This document shows, one piece after another, positions 25,845 through 37,637 of a stretch of DNA of 64,000 nt (position 1 is the first letter of the stretch; every line of letters starts with the position of its first letter). The position numbers were made by a program, and so were the translations under genes. Source of the stretch: Deltaproteobacteria bacterium (GTDB taxonomy: Bacteria > Desulfobacterota > Binatia > UTPRO1); NCBI GenBank assembly GCA_020852955.1, contig JADYZW010000059.1:62001-126000 (forward strand), read 5' to 3'. Below the pieces are notes generated by a model. The model was not told where the DNA came from and did no database searches. It saw only the letters and a list, made by a program, of their open reading frames with translations.

Positions 25845-27419
25845 CTATTCCGCGCGCCGGGTCGACACGCGAAACGGCTCCGCGCTCAGGGCGTCCGCGT
25901 AGTGTCGGCGCAGGTACTCGTCGAGTAGCGCCGCGCCCGTCGCGCTGCTGCGGTTCGGCTCGAACCACCAGCAGCCGGCCGTGCGCAGGATCACGATCGG
26001 GGGACGGCGCGCCTCCAGCTCCGCGATCATGGCGCGCTGCACGTCGGCGCGTGTGACCAGGTCGGGGTCGAACTGTACGAAGCGGGTCGCGCTCGGCCGG
26101 TCGGCGAGGAAATACAGGTCGGCGTCGTTGAGGATCACCCGACGATGGTCGCCACAGCCGACGAAGATCGGATCGCCGGGCCGGGAGTGCGCGGCGACGA
26201 AGTCCACCACGCGGCGGCGCGCGGCGGCGTCCCGGGACGGCACCGGCGCCGCGCGCGCCACCGACCGCGCCGCGTCGAAGGACGGCGGCCGCGCCCGCGA
26301 ATCGCGCGCCCACCCCACCGCCCCGAGGAGCGCGCACGCCGCCAGAGCCCAAACGACCGGGCGGAAGCGCCGCGCGAGGCGCTCGAGGAACGCGGCCGCG
26401 AGCACGATGCCGGGAGTCACCGTCATGGCCGCATGGATCACGTCGCTTCGGTTGAGCAACTGGGGAAGCACCGCGAGCGCGCACACCCCGAGGGTCAGGA
26501 GCGCCCGCCGGTCGAGGCGCCATCGGCGCGCGAACGTGATGCCGACCGCGGCGCAGAGCGGAGCCCCGAGCGTCAGCAGGCAGGAAACCGGGAAACGCCC
26601 GGGGAGGCGCACGAAGCCGAACGCGCCGTGCACCCGCGAGAACTGGAGCGAGCGCGGCAGCGGCAGCGCGCGGCCGGGCGCCACGTACCACACCTGGTCG
26701 AGGAGGAGATCGTGGAGGGGCTGCGCCAGGCCGGCGCGCAGGAGGACCGGCACCCACACCACGCTCAACGACGCTAGCATGCCGATCGTGAAGCCCCGGA
26801 GCGCCCGGCACGGGGCGTCCCCGAGAACGGGAACTCCCCGTCCGACGGCGAGCACGAGCGCCGGCATCGCCAGGACCGACGCGTAGACGAACAGATCGTG
26901 GCGAAAGCCGCCGACCGCCCCGAAGAGCGCGCCGGCCGCGAGCCACCGGCCGCGGAGCCCGGCCTCCCCCGCGGCGAGCAGGAGGGCCATCGCCACCAGA
27001 TAGGCCCAGGGAGCGGCCTCCAGGGGGAGGAGCCCGTCGAGGACGAGCGCCGCCGCCAGCGGTGAGAACCGCCGGCCGGTGATGCGTCCGGCGAGCATTC
27101 CGCCGACGCCGGCAAGCGCGAGATGGACGGCGAGCCCGAGCACGCGCACTCCGATCACCTGCACGCCGCAGACCTTCCAGAGCCCCGCGATGACGAGGAA
27201 GACGCCGGGCGGGTAGTTGGCATAGAAGTCGCGGTACAGCGTCTGACCGCGGAGCATCAGGTCCGCGCCGGTGAGCAGGATGCCCTCGTCGTAGGAGACG
27301 ATGTCGGCGCCCATCGTGTGCGCGGTCGCGAGCGCCAGCACGAGCGCGAGCGCCCATCCGGCCGCATCGAGCGGGCGCAGGGGCGAGCGCGTCCCGGCGC
27401 ATCGCGCGCGCGGCGTCAA
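25845..27419 (-). CDS. GT39-like membrane glycosyltransferase
   Basis: 524 residues with about 10 membrane segments, then a soluble C-terminal part of about 130 residues. YDEGILLTGADLMLRGQ after the first membrane segment is the catalytic D-E loop typical of polyprenyl-phosphate-sugar-dependent glycosyltransferases (ArnT/PMT, GT39/GT83 type). YANYPPGVF supports this. The likely role is transferring a lipid-linked sugar to an envelope acceptor. The upstream start is TTG at 27419; there is no ATG before the first membrane segment, so the N-terminus is uncertain. It is 55 bases downstream of the solute-binding protein gene. Confidence 0.75.
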   Translation of the reverse strand: MTPRARCAGTRSPLRPLDAAGWALALVLALATAHTMGADIVSYDEGILLTGADLMLRGQTLYRDFYANYPPGVFLVIAGLWKVCGVQVIGVRVLGLAVHLALAGVGGMLAGRITGRRFSPLAAALVLDGLLPLEAAPWAYLVAMALLLAAGEAGLRGRWLAAGALFGAVGGFRHDLFVYASVLAMPALVLAVGRGVPVLGDAPCRALRGFTIGMLASLSVVWVPVLLRAGLAQPLHDLLLDQVWYVAPGRALPLPRSLQFSRVHGAFGFVRLPGRFPVSCLLTLGAPLCAAVGITFARRWRLDRRALLTLGVCALAVLPQLLNRSDVIHAAMTVTPGIVLAAAFLERLARRFRPVVWALAACALLGAVGWARDSRARPPSFDAARSVARAAPVPSRDAAARRRVVDFVAAHSRPGDPIFVGCGDHRRVILNDADLYFLADRPSATRFVQFDPDLVTRADVQRAMIAELEARRPPIVILRTAGCWWFEPNRSSATGAALLDEYLRRHYADALSAEPFRVSTRRAE

Positions 27420-27474
27420 CGACCGCCTCTCGCGGCGTCGGGCGTGGCGCGGAAAACCGTCGCCGAGACGACGA

Positions 27475-28248
27475 CTACTCGACGATGCTCGGCCACGCGG
27501 CGAGGATCTGCCGCAGCGTCCCGCCCGCGCGCCAGCTCCGCAGCACGTCGTTCGCGGCCTGACGGAGCGCCTCGTCGCCGGGGCGAAACGCCCAGGCGAG
27601 CGACTGCTCGCCGACGGCGCGGGGGTACGCCACGAGCTTGTCCGGATGCGCCAGGACAGCGGCCTCGATGACCGGCGCGTCGCTCACGTAGGCGTCGATG
27701 CGATAGTTCATGAGCTCCCAGACGGCGTCGCGCGACCGTCGGTAGACGACGATGTCCTCGTCGGGGCGGCGCTCGCGTACGAGCGCCTCGCCGGTCGTCT
27801 GGGACTTGACCCCGATCCGCGGCGACGTCCGCAGGAGCGCCTCGGGCGTCGGCCAGCGCTCGGCATCCTCGAGGCGGACCACTCCCTGCAAGGAGGTGGT
27901 CATGTAGCCGTCGCCGAACGCGACGCGCGCCGCGCGCGCCGGCGTGATCGACATGCCGGACATGATGACGTCGGTTCCGCCGCCGAGCAGCGTCTGGATC
28001 TGCTCGTCCCAGGGCACCCGCACGAGCTCGAGCGGACGTCCAAGCGCCGCGGCGAGCCTCTCGGCGAAGTCGATCTCGAGCCCCGCGAATCCGTCCGCGC
28101 GCTGGAAGACGTAGGGCGCCATGTCGGGGGTAACTCCGACCCGGAGCGGAACTGCGGGCGCGAGGGGCGTCGGAGCGTTCGACGTGGCGCAGGCGAAACA
28201 CAGCGCGGCGAGCGCGCAGGCGAGCAGACGGACCGGAGGGAACGACAT
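27475..28248 (-). CDS. Solute-binding protein family 3 (amino-acid-type ABC binding protein)
   Basis: 257 residues from ATG at 28248, behind CGGAGGGAACGAC. The N-terminus has a signal ending at LCFAC, a weak lipobox, so it may be a lipoprotein. LRVGVTPDMAPYVFQ, GLEIDFAERLAAALGR, VIMSGMSITPARA and IGVKSQTTGE are the ordered motifs of family 3 periplasmic binding proteins. These usually carry polar amino acids or act as sensor domains. No permease or ATPase gene is beside it, so it may serve an unlinked transporter. Confidence 0.85.
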   Translation of the reverse strand: MSFPPVRLLACALAALCFACATSNAPTPLAPAVPLRVGVTPDMAPYVFQRADGFAGLEIDFAERLAAALGRPLELVRVPWDEQIQTLLGGGTDVIMSGMSITPARAARVAFGDGYMTTSLQGVVRLEDAERWPTPEALLRTSPRIGVKSQTTGEALVRERRPDEDIVVYRRSRDAVWELMNYRIDAYVSDAPVIEAAVLAHPDKLVAYPRAVGEQSLAWAFRPGDEALRQAANDVLRSWRAGGTLRQILAAWPSIVE

Positions 28249-28445
28249 TGCTGCGGGCCTTTAGCCTTCGGCGCCCAGCGGTGCAACACCAACGCGTCGG
28301 CGTCTCGTCGGCGAACTCCACTCCGACTGCCTTTGTCTTGTCGGGAATGACGACGCGAAAGACGCGTCTGATGCGAGCACGGACAATGGGGCGCGTGTTC
28401 GTCGGGTCCCGTGCCCTGCGCGCTTCCAACTAGCGGAAGTATAAA

Positions 28446-28518
<73 letters not shown>

Positions 28519-28601
28519 GTGCTTCGGTTGGCGGGAGCGCGGAATCTAGACGATTCGCCGCGTGCTGTCACGCCTCGCGCGGACGACGCGCGAAGGAAAA
28601 G

Positions 28602-28675
28602 GGTGACTGAAGGGCTTCGAACCCTCGACCCCCGGAGCCACAATCCGGTGCTCTACCAACTGAGCTACAGTCACC
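28602..28675 (-). tRNA. tRNA-His (GTG)
   Basis: Acceptor GTGACTG/CAGTCAC with the extra 5' G (-1) opposite discriminator C, the bacterial tRNA-His identity feature. Anticodon stem CCGGA/TCCGG encloses TTGTGGC (anticodon GTG). CCA is not encoded. Confidence 0.95.
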
Positions 28676-28710
28676 ACGTCGTCGCTTGTCTTCGATGCGT
28701 TACCTCAGAG

Positions 28711-28784
28711 CGCGCCAGAGGGGATTCGAACCCCTGACCTACGGCTTAGAAGGCCGTTGCTCTATCCAACTGAGCTACTGGCGC
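28711..28784 (-). tRNA. tRNA-Arg (TCT)
   Basis: Acceptor GCGCCAG/CTGGCGC, anticodon stem ACGGC/GCCGT around CTTCTAA (anticodon TCT, reading AGA/AGG), T-arm AGGGG/CCCCT. Discriminator G; CCA is not encoded. AGA and AGG are expected to be rare codons in so GC-rich a genome. Confidence 0.95.
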
Positions 28785-28812
28785 AAGCCGGAAGCGGGAA
28801 CGTGCCAGCCAA

Positions 28813-28886
28813 TCGGGGCGAGAGGATTTGAACCTCCGACCCCCTGCGCCCAAGGCAGGTGCGCTACCAGGCTGCGCCACGCCCCG
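28813..28886 (-). tRNA. tRNA-Pro (TGG)
   Basis: Acceptor CGGGGCG/CGCCCCG, anticodon stem CCTGC/GCAGG around CTTGGGC (anticodon TGG), T-arm GGAGG/CCTCT. Discriminator A; CCA is not encoded. It is first transcribed of the four-tRNA cluster. Confidence 0.95.
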
Positions 28887-28958
28887 TCTAGAACTCGCAC
28901 TTCCCGCGCCGTCTCGCATGATCGTTCGGTCGTACGGGCGCGCCCTGACCTTCGAGCG

Positions 28959-28987
28959 GGAGTACCACCGCGTATCCGGGCTTTCAA
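28959..28987 (-). promoter_or_regulatory. Candidate promoter of the tRNA cluster
   Basis: On the minus strand TTGAAA (28982-28987) and TACTCC (28959-28964) are 17 bases apart, about 70 bases before tRNA-Pro. The -10 is a poor match and the -35 overlaps the end of rdgB, so the cluster could also be transcribed from upstream. Confidence 0.3.
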
Positions 28988-29616
28988 GCGCGCGGACGTT
29001 CAGGGCGCGCCGCGAGCGCGCGCGCGAGAGCGTCGAGGGCGCGCCGCCGGTGGCTGAACGCGTTCTTGGCCTCGGCGGGGAGCTCGGCGAAGGTGCGGCC
29101 GCTCGCCGGGTCGACGAAAACCGGATCGTAGCCGAAGCCGCCCGCGCCGCGCGGCGCCCGCGCGATGACGCCGTCGCAGCGGCCTTCGGCCTCGACGCTC
29201 CGGCCGTCGGGCCAGGCGAGCACGAGCGCGCAGCGGAAGGCGGCGACGCGCGCGGCATCGGGGACGCCGGCGAGCTCGCGGAGGAGTCGGGCCGTGTTCT
29301 CGGCGTCGGCCGCGTGCTCGCCGGCGTAGCGGGCGGAACGTACGCCTGGCCGGCCCCCGAGTGCCGCCACCTCGAGCCCCGAGTCGTCGCCGAGCGCCGG
29401 GAGTCCGGTCCGGCGGGCAAGGCTCTCCGCCTTGAGGCGCGCGTTCGCGGCGAAGGTCTCGCCGTCCTCGACCACGCGCCAGTCCGGTGCGACGTCGGCG
29501 GGCCCGACGACCGTCACCCCGGCGGGCGCAAGGATCTCGGCGACCTCACGGAGCTTGCCGCGATTCCCCGTCGCAAAGACGAGGCGCGGCGGCCACCCCG
29601 TGCCCCTCGCGGCCAT
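28984..29616 (-). CDS. rdgB: Non-canonical purine NTP pyrophosphatase (RdgB/HAM1)
   Basis: 210 residues from ATG at 29616. A TTG at 29655 is in frame but would overlap rph. It hydrolyses dITP, XTP and similar nucleotides to monophosphates in the cytoplasm, keeping deaminated bases out of DNA. Motifs: FATGNRGKLREV (substrate loop), LGDDSGLEV (catalytic acid), FGYDPVF and FSHRRRAL, all in the family order. It follows rph by 16 bases on the same strand; rph-rdgB is a common bacterial pairing. Confidence 0.93.
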   Translation of the reverse strand: MAARGTGWPPRLVFATGNRGKLREVAEILAPAGVTVVGPADVAPDWRVVEDGETFAANARLKAESLARRTGLPALGDDSGLEVAALGGRPGVRSARYAGEHAADAENTARLLRELAGVPDAARVAAFRCALVLAWPDGRSVEAEGRCDGVIARAPRGAGGFGYDPVFVDPASGRTFAELPAEAKNAFSHRRRALDALARALAARPERPRA

Positions 29617-29632
29617 GCCCGCCGCCGGCCCC

Positions 29633-30403
<771 letters not shown>

Positions 30404-30535
30404 CGGATCTCCTCTCGTTCGCCGTGCGAGGCGGCGTTGCGTGTGTCGTTCGCGGCGTGGCGGGTCGATTCATCGCACTCGCGCACTGATGTCAACTTCC
30501 CGACAGCGCGCACGCCGCCCCCTGCGCATCACACA

Positions 30536-30565
30536 CGACGACTGACGTGCGCTCGTCAGTCGTCG
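30536..30565. repeat. Perfect 12-bp inverted repeat in divergent intergenic region
   Basis: CGACGACTGACG at 30536-30547 is matched exactly by its reverse complement at 30554-30565 around a 6-base loop. It lies between rph and the divergent sigma-54 activator, so it could be an operator or a transcript hairpin. Confidence 0.55.
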
Positions 30566-30569
30566 CCGC

Positions 30570-30587
30570 GCGCTCGCGAGCGCTCGC
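30570..30587. repeat. Two overlapping palindromes beside the inverted repeat
   Basis: GCGCTCGCGAGCGC (30570-30583) and GCGAGCGCTCGC (30576-30587) are both perfect palindromes and share eight bases. Palindrome density here is high even for a GC-rich region. Confidence 0.45.
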
Positions 30588-30678
30588 GCTAAAGATTTCG
30601 TCTTGTCCGCCCGAAACACCACTGTTACGTTTTTCACGCACGCGACACATTTTCAGGACCACCGGAGACCGAGCGCGT

Positions 30679-31677
<999 letters not shown>

Positions 31678-31691
31678 GGGAGAGAGCCGCG

Positions 31692-32111
31692 ATGGATCCG
31701 AAGCGAGAGGGAACCGTGCTGGTAGTGGACGACGACCGGAACGCGGTCGACATCCTGCAGCGCTTGCTCACCAGAGAAGGCTTCGCCGTGCAGTGCGCCC
31801 ATGGAGGACGCGAGGCGTTGGCGGTCGTCGCTGCGCACCCCGTCGACGTGATCCTCCTCGACGTGATGATGCCCGAGATGGACGGGTTCAAGGTCTGCGA
31901 GGCGCTCCGCGAGGACGCCCGCACGCGCGAGATCCCCGTGATCCTCCTGACGGCGAAGGACGACATCGAAACCCGCCTCGTCGGCATGCGGCTCGGGGTG
32001 AGCGAGTTCCTGACCAAGCCGATCAACAAGATCGAGCTCTTCCAGCGCCTACGCGCCCAGCTGCACCAACGCAGGATCGAGCACCGCATCGACGACATGC
32101 TGAGCTCCTGA
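31692..32111 (+). CDS. Stand-alone response-regulator receiver
   Basis: 139 residues from ATG at 31692, behind AAGGGAGAGAG. A single CheY-like receiver: VVDDD (acidic pocket), ILLDVMMPEMDG (phospho-acceptor Asp), ILLTAKDD (Thr switch) and LTKPIN (conserved Lys). A C-terminal extension of about 20 residues has no output domain. It is co-transcribed with the receiver-less sigma-54 activator, so it may regulate that protein. No histidine kinase is nearby. A strong hairpin follows the stop by 7 bases. Confidence 0.9.
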   Translation: MDPKREGTVLVVDDDRNAVDILQRLLTREGFAVQCAHGGREALAVVAAHPVDVILLDVMMPEMDGFKVCEALREDARTREIPVILLTAKDDIETRLVGMRLGVSEFLTKPINKIELFQRLRAQLHQRRIEHRIDDMLSS

Positions 32112-32118
32112 AGCGCGA

Positions 32119-32150
32119 ACGCGCCGAGGGGCGCATGCCCCTCGGCGCGT
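32119..32150 (+). terminator. Perfect 14-bp hairpin after the activator-receiver operon
   Basis: ACGCGCCGAGGGGC at 32119-32132 pairs exactly with 32137-32150 around a GCAT loop. It begins 7 bases after the receiver stop and may serve the convergent small exported gene as well. No T-run is present. Confidence 0.7.
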
Positions 32151-32188
32151 CGTTCGCTTCACGATTGAGCGGGAGCGCGGTGACCAGC

Positions 32189-32458
32189 TCAGTGCGCCCC
32201 GGCTTCCGGCTTCTTCTCGGCCGCGGGCTTTTCGCCGCCGGCGGGCTGCCCCTCCTTCGGAGCTTCGGCCGCCTCCTTCTTGCACTTCTCCACGTCGGCC
32301 GTGGAGATCATCATCGTGTCGGCGATGTCCTGGGCAGACCGGCCCAGCTTGACCGACTTCATGACGATGCCGCAGTTGACGTCGCTCGCGAAGCTCGACG
32401 AGAGACTCGCGAGCACGAGAGCGGCCGCACCGGCGAGGCTCAACGACGCTGTGCGCAT
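32189..32458 (-). CDS. Small exported protein with two cysteines
   Basis: 89 residues from ATG at 32458, seven bases after CAAGGAGG. The signal peptide ends near SFAS. The mature part has a short helical domain between two cysteines (DVNCGIVMKSVKLGRSAQDI to VEKCKKE). A Lys/Glu/Ala/Pro-rich tail follows that is probably unstructured. No family is recognised. It is the last gene on the strand after dusB. Confidence 0.7.
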   Translation of the reverse strand: MRTASLSLAGAAALVLASLSSSFASDVNCGIVMKSVKLGRSAQDIADTMMISTADVEKCKKEAAEAPKEGQPAGGEKPAAEKKPEAGAH

Positions 32459-32481
32459 GCTCCAACCTCCTTGCGATGTTG

Positions 32482-32501
32482 ACGGTGCCCGATTGCACCG
32501 T
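32482..32501. repeat. Short inverted repeat upstream of small exported gene
   Basis: ACGGTGC (32482-32488) and GCACCGT (32495-32501) pair around 6 bases, 24 bases before the start of the small exported protein gene. It could be a leader hairpin or operator. Confidence 0.3.
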
Positions 32502-32568
32502 GTGGGAACGACGCATCCGAACGGTCGTCCCGCGCCGAAGTCGCGGGAACGGAAGCGCGCGAATTACA

Positions 32569-33567
32569 CTATGCGGCCGATTCGTACACAAGGGCGCCGG
32601 CCGCGGTCAGGAGTTCGCGCATGGCGGCGATGGTGGGAGCCCGCATGAGCGCCGCCCGGAACTCGGCCCCGCCGCGGAGGTGCTTCACCATCCGACACGC
32701 GAGCCCGCGCGACCGTCCGAGCGCGGCTCCCGAGGGCAGGTCTTCCTCGAGGCGCGCGATCAGCGCGTCGACCGCCGCGAAGCGCTCCGCCGGGGTCGGC
32801 GGAGCGATCGGGAGCCCGCGCTGCAGAGCGTCGATCTCGCGGAAGATCCAGGGGTGCGCCAACGTGGCGCGCCCCACCATGATGCCATCGACGCCGGTCT
32901 CGGCGAAGCGCGCGAGCGCCCCCGGGGCGCTCGTGACGTCGCCGCTGCCGATCACCGGCACCCGTACGGCGTGCTTCACCCGCGCGACGAGTCCCCAGTC
33001 CGACTCGCCGCTGTAGAGCTGCGTCCGCGTCCGCCCGTGGACGGCGATCGCCCGCACGCCCTCTCCCTCCGCCATCCGCGCCACCTCGACCGCGTTCCGC
33101 GACCCCTCGTCCCAGCCCGCGCGGATCTTCACCGTGAAGGGGATCGCGAGCGCACGGCGCAGCGCCCCGAGGATCTCCCGCAGCACGGCGGGTCGACGCA
33201 TGAGCTCGGCGCCCCCGCCCTTCCTGGTTACCTTGGGAGCGGGGCAGCCGCAGTTCACGTCGACGATGTCGGCGCCGAGATCCTCCGCCATGCGCGCCGA
33301 CTCGGCCATGCGCCAGGGGTCGGCGCCGAAGAGCTGGATCGCGATCGGCCGCTCGAGCGGCCGGAAGCGCATCATGTCGCGAGTCCGGGCGTTGTGCCGC
33401 GTCAACGCCTCGATGCTGACGAGCTCGGTCACCACCAGACCGACCGCGCCCGGATTCCGCTCCTTCACGAGCGAGCGGTACGCGGAGTCGGTGATGCCAG
33501 ACATCGGCGCCAGCACGAGGTTGGGCGCCACCGTGACGCCGCCGATCGAGAACCTATTCGCCGTCAC
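32569..33567 (-). CDS. dusB: tRNA-dihydrouridine synthase
   Basis: 332 residues. GTG at 33567 overlaps the amidase stop as GTGA. It is an FMN-dependent enzyme that reduces uridines in the tRNA D-loop. Motifs: LAPMSGITDSAYR, QLFGADPWRM, DVNCGCPAPKVTRKGGGAEL (catalytic Cys in NCGCP), VHGRTRTQLYSG, GSGDV and GIMVGRATLAHPW (FMN phosphate site). The family branch resembles DusB. It is co-expressed with the amidase; no functional link between them is known to me. Confidence 0.92.
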   Translation of the reverse strand: MTANRFSIGGVTVAPNLVLAPMSGITDSAYRSLVKERNPGAVGLVVTELVSIEALTRHNARTRDMMRFRPLERPIAIQLFGADPWRMAESARMAEDLGADIVDVNCGCPAPKVTRKGGGAELMRRPAVLREILGALRRALAIPFTVKIRAGWDEGSRNAVEVARMAEGEGVRAIAVHGRTRTQLYSGESDWGLVARVKHAVRVPVIGSGDVTSAPGALARFAETGVDGIMVGRATLAHPWIFREIDALQRGLPIAPPTPAERFAAVDALIARLEEDLPSGAALGRSRGLACRMVKHLRGGAEFRAALMRAPTIAAMRELLTAAGALVYESAA

Positions 33568-34991
33568 GCCGCGAGCTCCGGCCAGCGGTCGTTCCAGGGC
33601 CGCGCTTGCTCGTACGCGTACGACGCCTGGAGCACGAGGTCGTCGCGGAAGCGCGGACCGACGATCTGGAGTCCGGCGGGCAGCCCGGCGTCGGTGAAGC
33701 CGGCCCGCACGCTCGCCGCCGGATGGCCGGAAAAGTTGAACGGATAGGTGAACGCGACCGCGCCGAGCGCCGAGCCGATGGGCGCGCCGTCGATCGTCTC
33801 CGGGAACGGGCCGGCGGCCGCGAAGGCCTCGGTCGGCAGCGTCGGCGTCAGCAGGAGCGCACAGCGCTCGAAAAGGCGCGCGAGCACCGCCTGGAGGGCG
33901 GCGCGCTTGCGCTGCACCCGTGCGATGAACGCGGGCGTGACGGCCTTCCCCTGCTGCAACCCTTCGTAGAACGCGCGACCCCACTCGCCGCGATGCGCTT
34001 CGACGCTCTCGGCCAGCAGCCCGTACGTCTCCGCCGCCGAAACGGCCGCCCACTCGGCGCCGAGATCGGGGAACACGTCGTCGACGATCTCGACCTCGTG
34101 GCCGAGCGCGCGGAAGACGTCGATCGCCGCTTCGACCTCGCGCCGGACGTCGCGCTGCACGCGCGCGTAGCCGAGCCCCGGGCTCACCGCGATGCGGAGC
34201 CTGGCCGGGAGCTGCTCCAGGGTGTCGACGTACGACAGGCCCGGGGGCGGCAACGTCTCGGGATCGGACGGGTCGGGACCGGCGACGACGTCGAGGAAGA
34301 GCGCCGCGTCGCGCACGGTGCGCGTGAGCGGCCCGTAGCAGACCGTGTCGATCCACGGGAGCATCGGGCGGTCGGCGATCAGCGGCCCGACCGGCACGCG
34401 GCCGAACGACGGCTTCAGGCCGTACGCGCCGACGTAGCAGGCGGGGATGCGGATCGAGCCGCCGCCGTCGGACGCGGTCACCAGCGGTACCATCCCGGAC
34501 GCGATCGCCGCCGACGAGCCCCCGCTCGATCCGCCGGGCGTGCGCTCAAGGTTCCACGGATTGCGCGTGACCCCGAAGAGCAGGTTCTTCGTGAGCCCGG
34601 TGTACCCGAACTCCGGCGTGTTGGTCTTGCCGAGCACGATCGCCCCGGCGGTCCGCAACCGCGCGACCTGCACGGAATCGCGGGTCGGCCGATAGTCCCT
34701 GAAGGGGCGCGAGCCGTAGGTCGTCGGGAGCCCCGTTGCGTCCTCCAGGTCCTTCACCCCGACCGGCAGTCCTGCAAGCGGTCCGAGCCGCTTGCCCGCC
34801 ACGATCTGCCGCTGGAGCACGGCCGCCTCCTCCAGCGCCTCCTCGCGGCGCAAGGCCACGAAGGCATTTAGCGCGGGATTCAGTGCATCGATGCGATCCA
34901 GGCACGCCTGCACGAGCGCCGTCGGCGCCAGCTCGCCGTTGCGCACCGCGTCCGCGAGCTCGAACGCGGATCGAAAGGCCAGATCCTTCAT
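33564..34991 (-). CDS. Amidase signature family enzyme
   Basis: 475 residues from ATG at 34991. It has the Ser-cisSer-Lys catalytic set: Lys80 in LPVGVKD, the [10 protein letters not shown] block around Ser155-156 and nucleophile Ser179 in [10 protein letters not shown]. Length and motifs fit both GatA and broad-substrate amidases. With no gatB or gatC in the window, and with resemblance to non-GatA amidases, I call it a generic amidase. Its stop overlaps the dusB start by 4 bases. It diverges from a tiny putative membrane protein. Confidence 0.88.
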   Translation of the reverse strand: MKDLAFRSAFELADAVRNGELAPTALVQACLDRIDALNPALNAFVALRREEALEEAAVLQRQIVAGKRLGPLAGLPVGVKDLEDATGLPTTYGSRPFRDYRPTRDSVQVARLRTAGAIVLGKTNTPEFGYTGLTKNLLFGVTRNPWNLERTPGGSSGGSSAAIASGMVPLVTASDGGGSIRIPACYVGAYGLKPSFGRVPVGPLIADRPMLPWIDTVCYGPLTRTVRDAALFLDVVAGPDPSDPETLPPPGLSYVDTLEQLPARLRIAVSPGLGYARVQRDVRREVEAAIDVFRALGHEVEIVDDVFPDLGAEWAAVSAAETYGLLAESVEAHRGEWGRAFYEGLQQGKAVTPAFIARVQRKRAALQAVLARLFERCALLLTPTLPTEAFAAAGPFPETIDGAPIGSALGAVAFTYPFNFSGHPAASVRAGFTDAGLPAGLQIVGPRFRDDLVLQASYAYEQARPWNDRWPELAA

Positions 34992-35039
34992 ATGCGATTT
35001 TGCTTGCCCGACGACACGGGCCGTGTAGAACCTGGCCTC

Positions 35040-35117
35040 ATGGATGGCCTGTTCGTCGCACTCGGCATCGCGGGCGGCGCCATGATCGTCGTGGTCGCGT
35101 ACCTGATCGCGAAGTAG
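35040..35117 (+). CDS. Possible 25-residue single-span membrane protein
   Basis: ATG at 35040 opens a 25-codon frame, MDGLFVALGIAGGAMIVVVA followed by YLIAK, ending in TAG at 35115-35117. It would form one complete membrane helix with a terminal lysine, much like small single-span subunits or regulators. There is no clear ribosome-binding site. It fits exactly between the divergent amidase start and the gltA stop. Too short for gene finders to weigh; the call rests on hydrophobicity alone. Confidence 0.35.
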   Translation: MDGLFVALGIAGGAMIVVVAYLIAK

Positions 35118-35123
35118 CCTCGC

Positions 35124-36425
<1,302 letters not shown>

Positions 36426-36453
36426 CCTTTCCCTCTTTCTCTTTTGGGGGCGG

Positions 36454-36481
36454 ATTCTAGCTGACCGAGCGCATGCCGCAA
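36454..36481 (-). promoter_or_regulatory. Candidate gltA promoter
   Basis: On the minus strand TTGCGG (36476-36481) and TAGAAT (36454-36459) are 16 bases apart, 29 bases before the gltA start at 36425. The -10 differs from consensus at one base. Confidence 0.5.
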
Positions 36482-36559
36482 CGCGACGAAGCGATGGCAT
36501 CCCGGCCCCGGCCGGCGATTTCCTCGCCGCCGCCGCTGAGCCGAGCGACGTCGTGCGGA

Positions 36560-37609
36560 TCAGCGCCGCGCGGACAGCTCGTGGACGGCGTCGATCACGG
36601 CGCCGACGTGCGCGAGCGGCGTCTCGGGGAGAACGCCGTGGCCGAGGTTGAAGACGTGACCCGGACGCCCGCCCGCGCGCTCGAGTATGCGGGCGACGCG
36701 GCGGCGGATCTCGTCGACGGGCGCGAAGAGCGCGACCGGATCGAGGTTCCCCTGCACCGCGACGTCGTACCCGACACGCCGCCACGCGTCGGCGAGATCG
36801 ACGTGCCAGTCGAGCCCGATCACGTCGCCGCCAGCCTCGCGTACGAGCTCGAGCAGCGCCGCAGTGCCGGTGCCGAAGTGGATCGCCGGCGCGCCGGCGT
36901 CCGCGAGCGCCGCGAATACGGCGCGCATGTGCGGCAGCACGTAGGCCCGATAGTCGTCCGGCCCGAGGCAGCCGACCCAGCTGTCGAACACCTGCACCGC
37001 CTGCGCGCCGGCGGCGACCTGCGCCCGCAGGTACTCGACGATCGCCTCCGAGAGGCGCTCCATGAGCGCGTGCCAGGCACCCGGATCGGTGTACATCAGC
37101 GTCTTCGTGTGCCGGTACTGCCGCGAGCCGCCGCCCTCGATGACGTACGACGCGAGCGTGAAGGGCGCACCCGCGAAGCCGATCAAGGGCGCCCGGCCCG
37201 CGAGGCGCTGCCGTACGAGACGCACCGTCTCGAGCACGTAGCCGAGCCCGTCGGCGACCGGCACGCGGGCGAGCGCGTCGACGTCGACCCGCGTCCGCAC
37301 CGGACGATGGATCACCGGTCCGTCGCCCGCGGCGAACTCGAGCCCGACGCCCATCGGCTCCAACACCAGCAGGATGTCGGCGAAGAGGATCGCGGCGTCG
37401 ACCGGAAAGCGCTCGATCGGCATGAGCGTGACCTGCGCCGCGAGCTCGGGCGTCTTGCAGAGCTCGAGGAAGCCGTGCCGGGCGCGCAGCGCCCGGTACT
37501 CCGGCATGTAGCGGCCGGCCTGGCGCATGATCCAGACCGGCGTGCAGTCGGTCGGCTCGCGACGACAGGCGCGGAGGAATCGCGTGGCGGCGGACACCGG
37601 CGCGGACAA
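36560..37609 (-). CDS. hemE: Uroporphyrinogen decarboxylase
   Basis: 349 residues if it starts at TTG 37609. GTG at 37621 and GTG at 37597 are alternatives; no ATG precedes the first conserved block. It decarboxylates uroporphyrinogen III to coproporphyrinogen III in heme synthesis. WIMRQAGRYMPEYRALR, FADILLVLEPMGV, GFAGAPFTLASYVIEG, DSWVGCLGPDDY and HFGTGT match the family in order. It lies 28 bases after hemD on the same strand, so the two adjacent heme-pathway steps are probably co-expressed. Confidence 0.94.
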   Translation of the reverse strand: MSAPVSAATRFLRACRREPTDCTPVWIMRQAGRYMPEYRALRARHGFLELCKTPELAAQVTLMPIERFPVDAAILFADILLVLEPMGVGLEFAAGDGPVIHRPVRTRVDVDALARVPVADGLGYVLETVRLVRQRLAGRAPLIGFAGAPFTLASYVIEGGGSRQYRHTKTLMYTDPGAWHALMERLSEAIVEYLRAQVAAGAQAVQVFDSWVGCLGPDDYRAYVLPHMRAVFAALADAGAPAIHFGTGTAALLELVREAGGDVIGLDWHVDLADAWRRVGYDVAVQGNLDPVALFAPVDEIRRRVARILERAGGRPGHVFNLGHGVLPETPLAHVGAVIDAVHELSARR

Positions 37610-37637
37610 TGCCAGGCCCACCGAGCGGCGTCGAGGG

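Noticed and set aside
33564..34991. Amidase as glutamyl-tRNA amidotransferase subunit A
   Set aside because: No gatB or gatC beside it and the sequence does not discriminate; generic amidase is safer.
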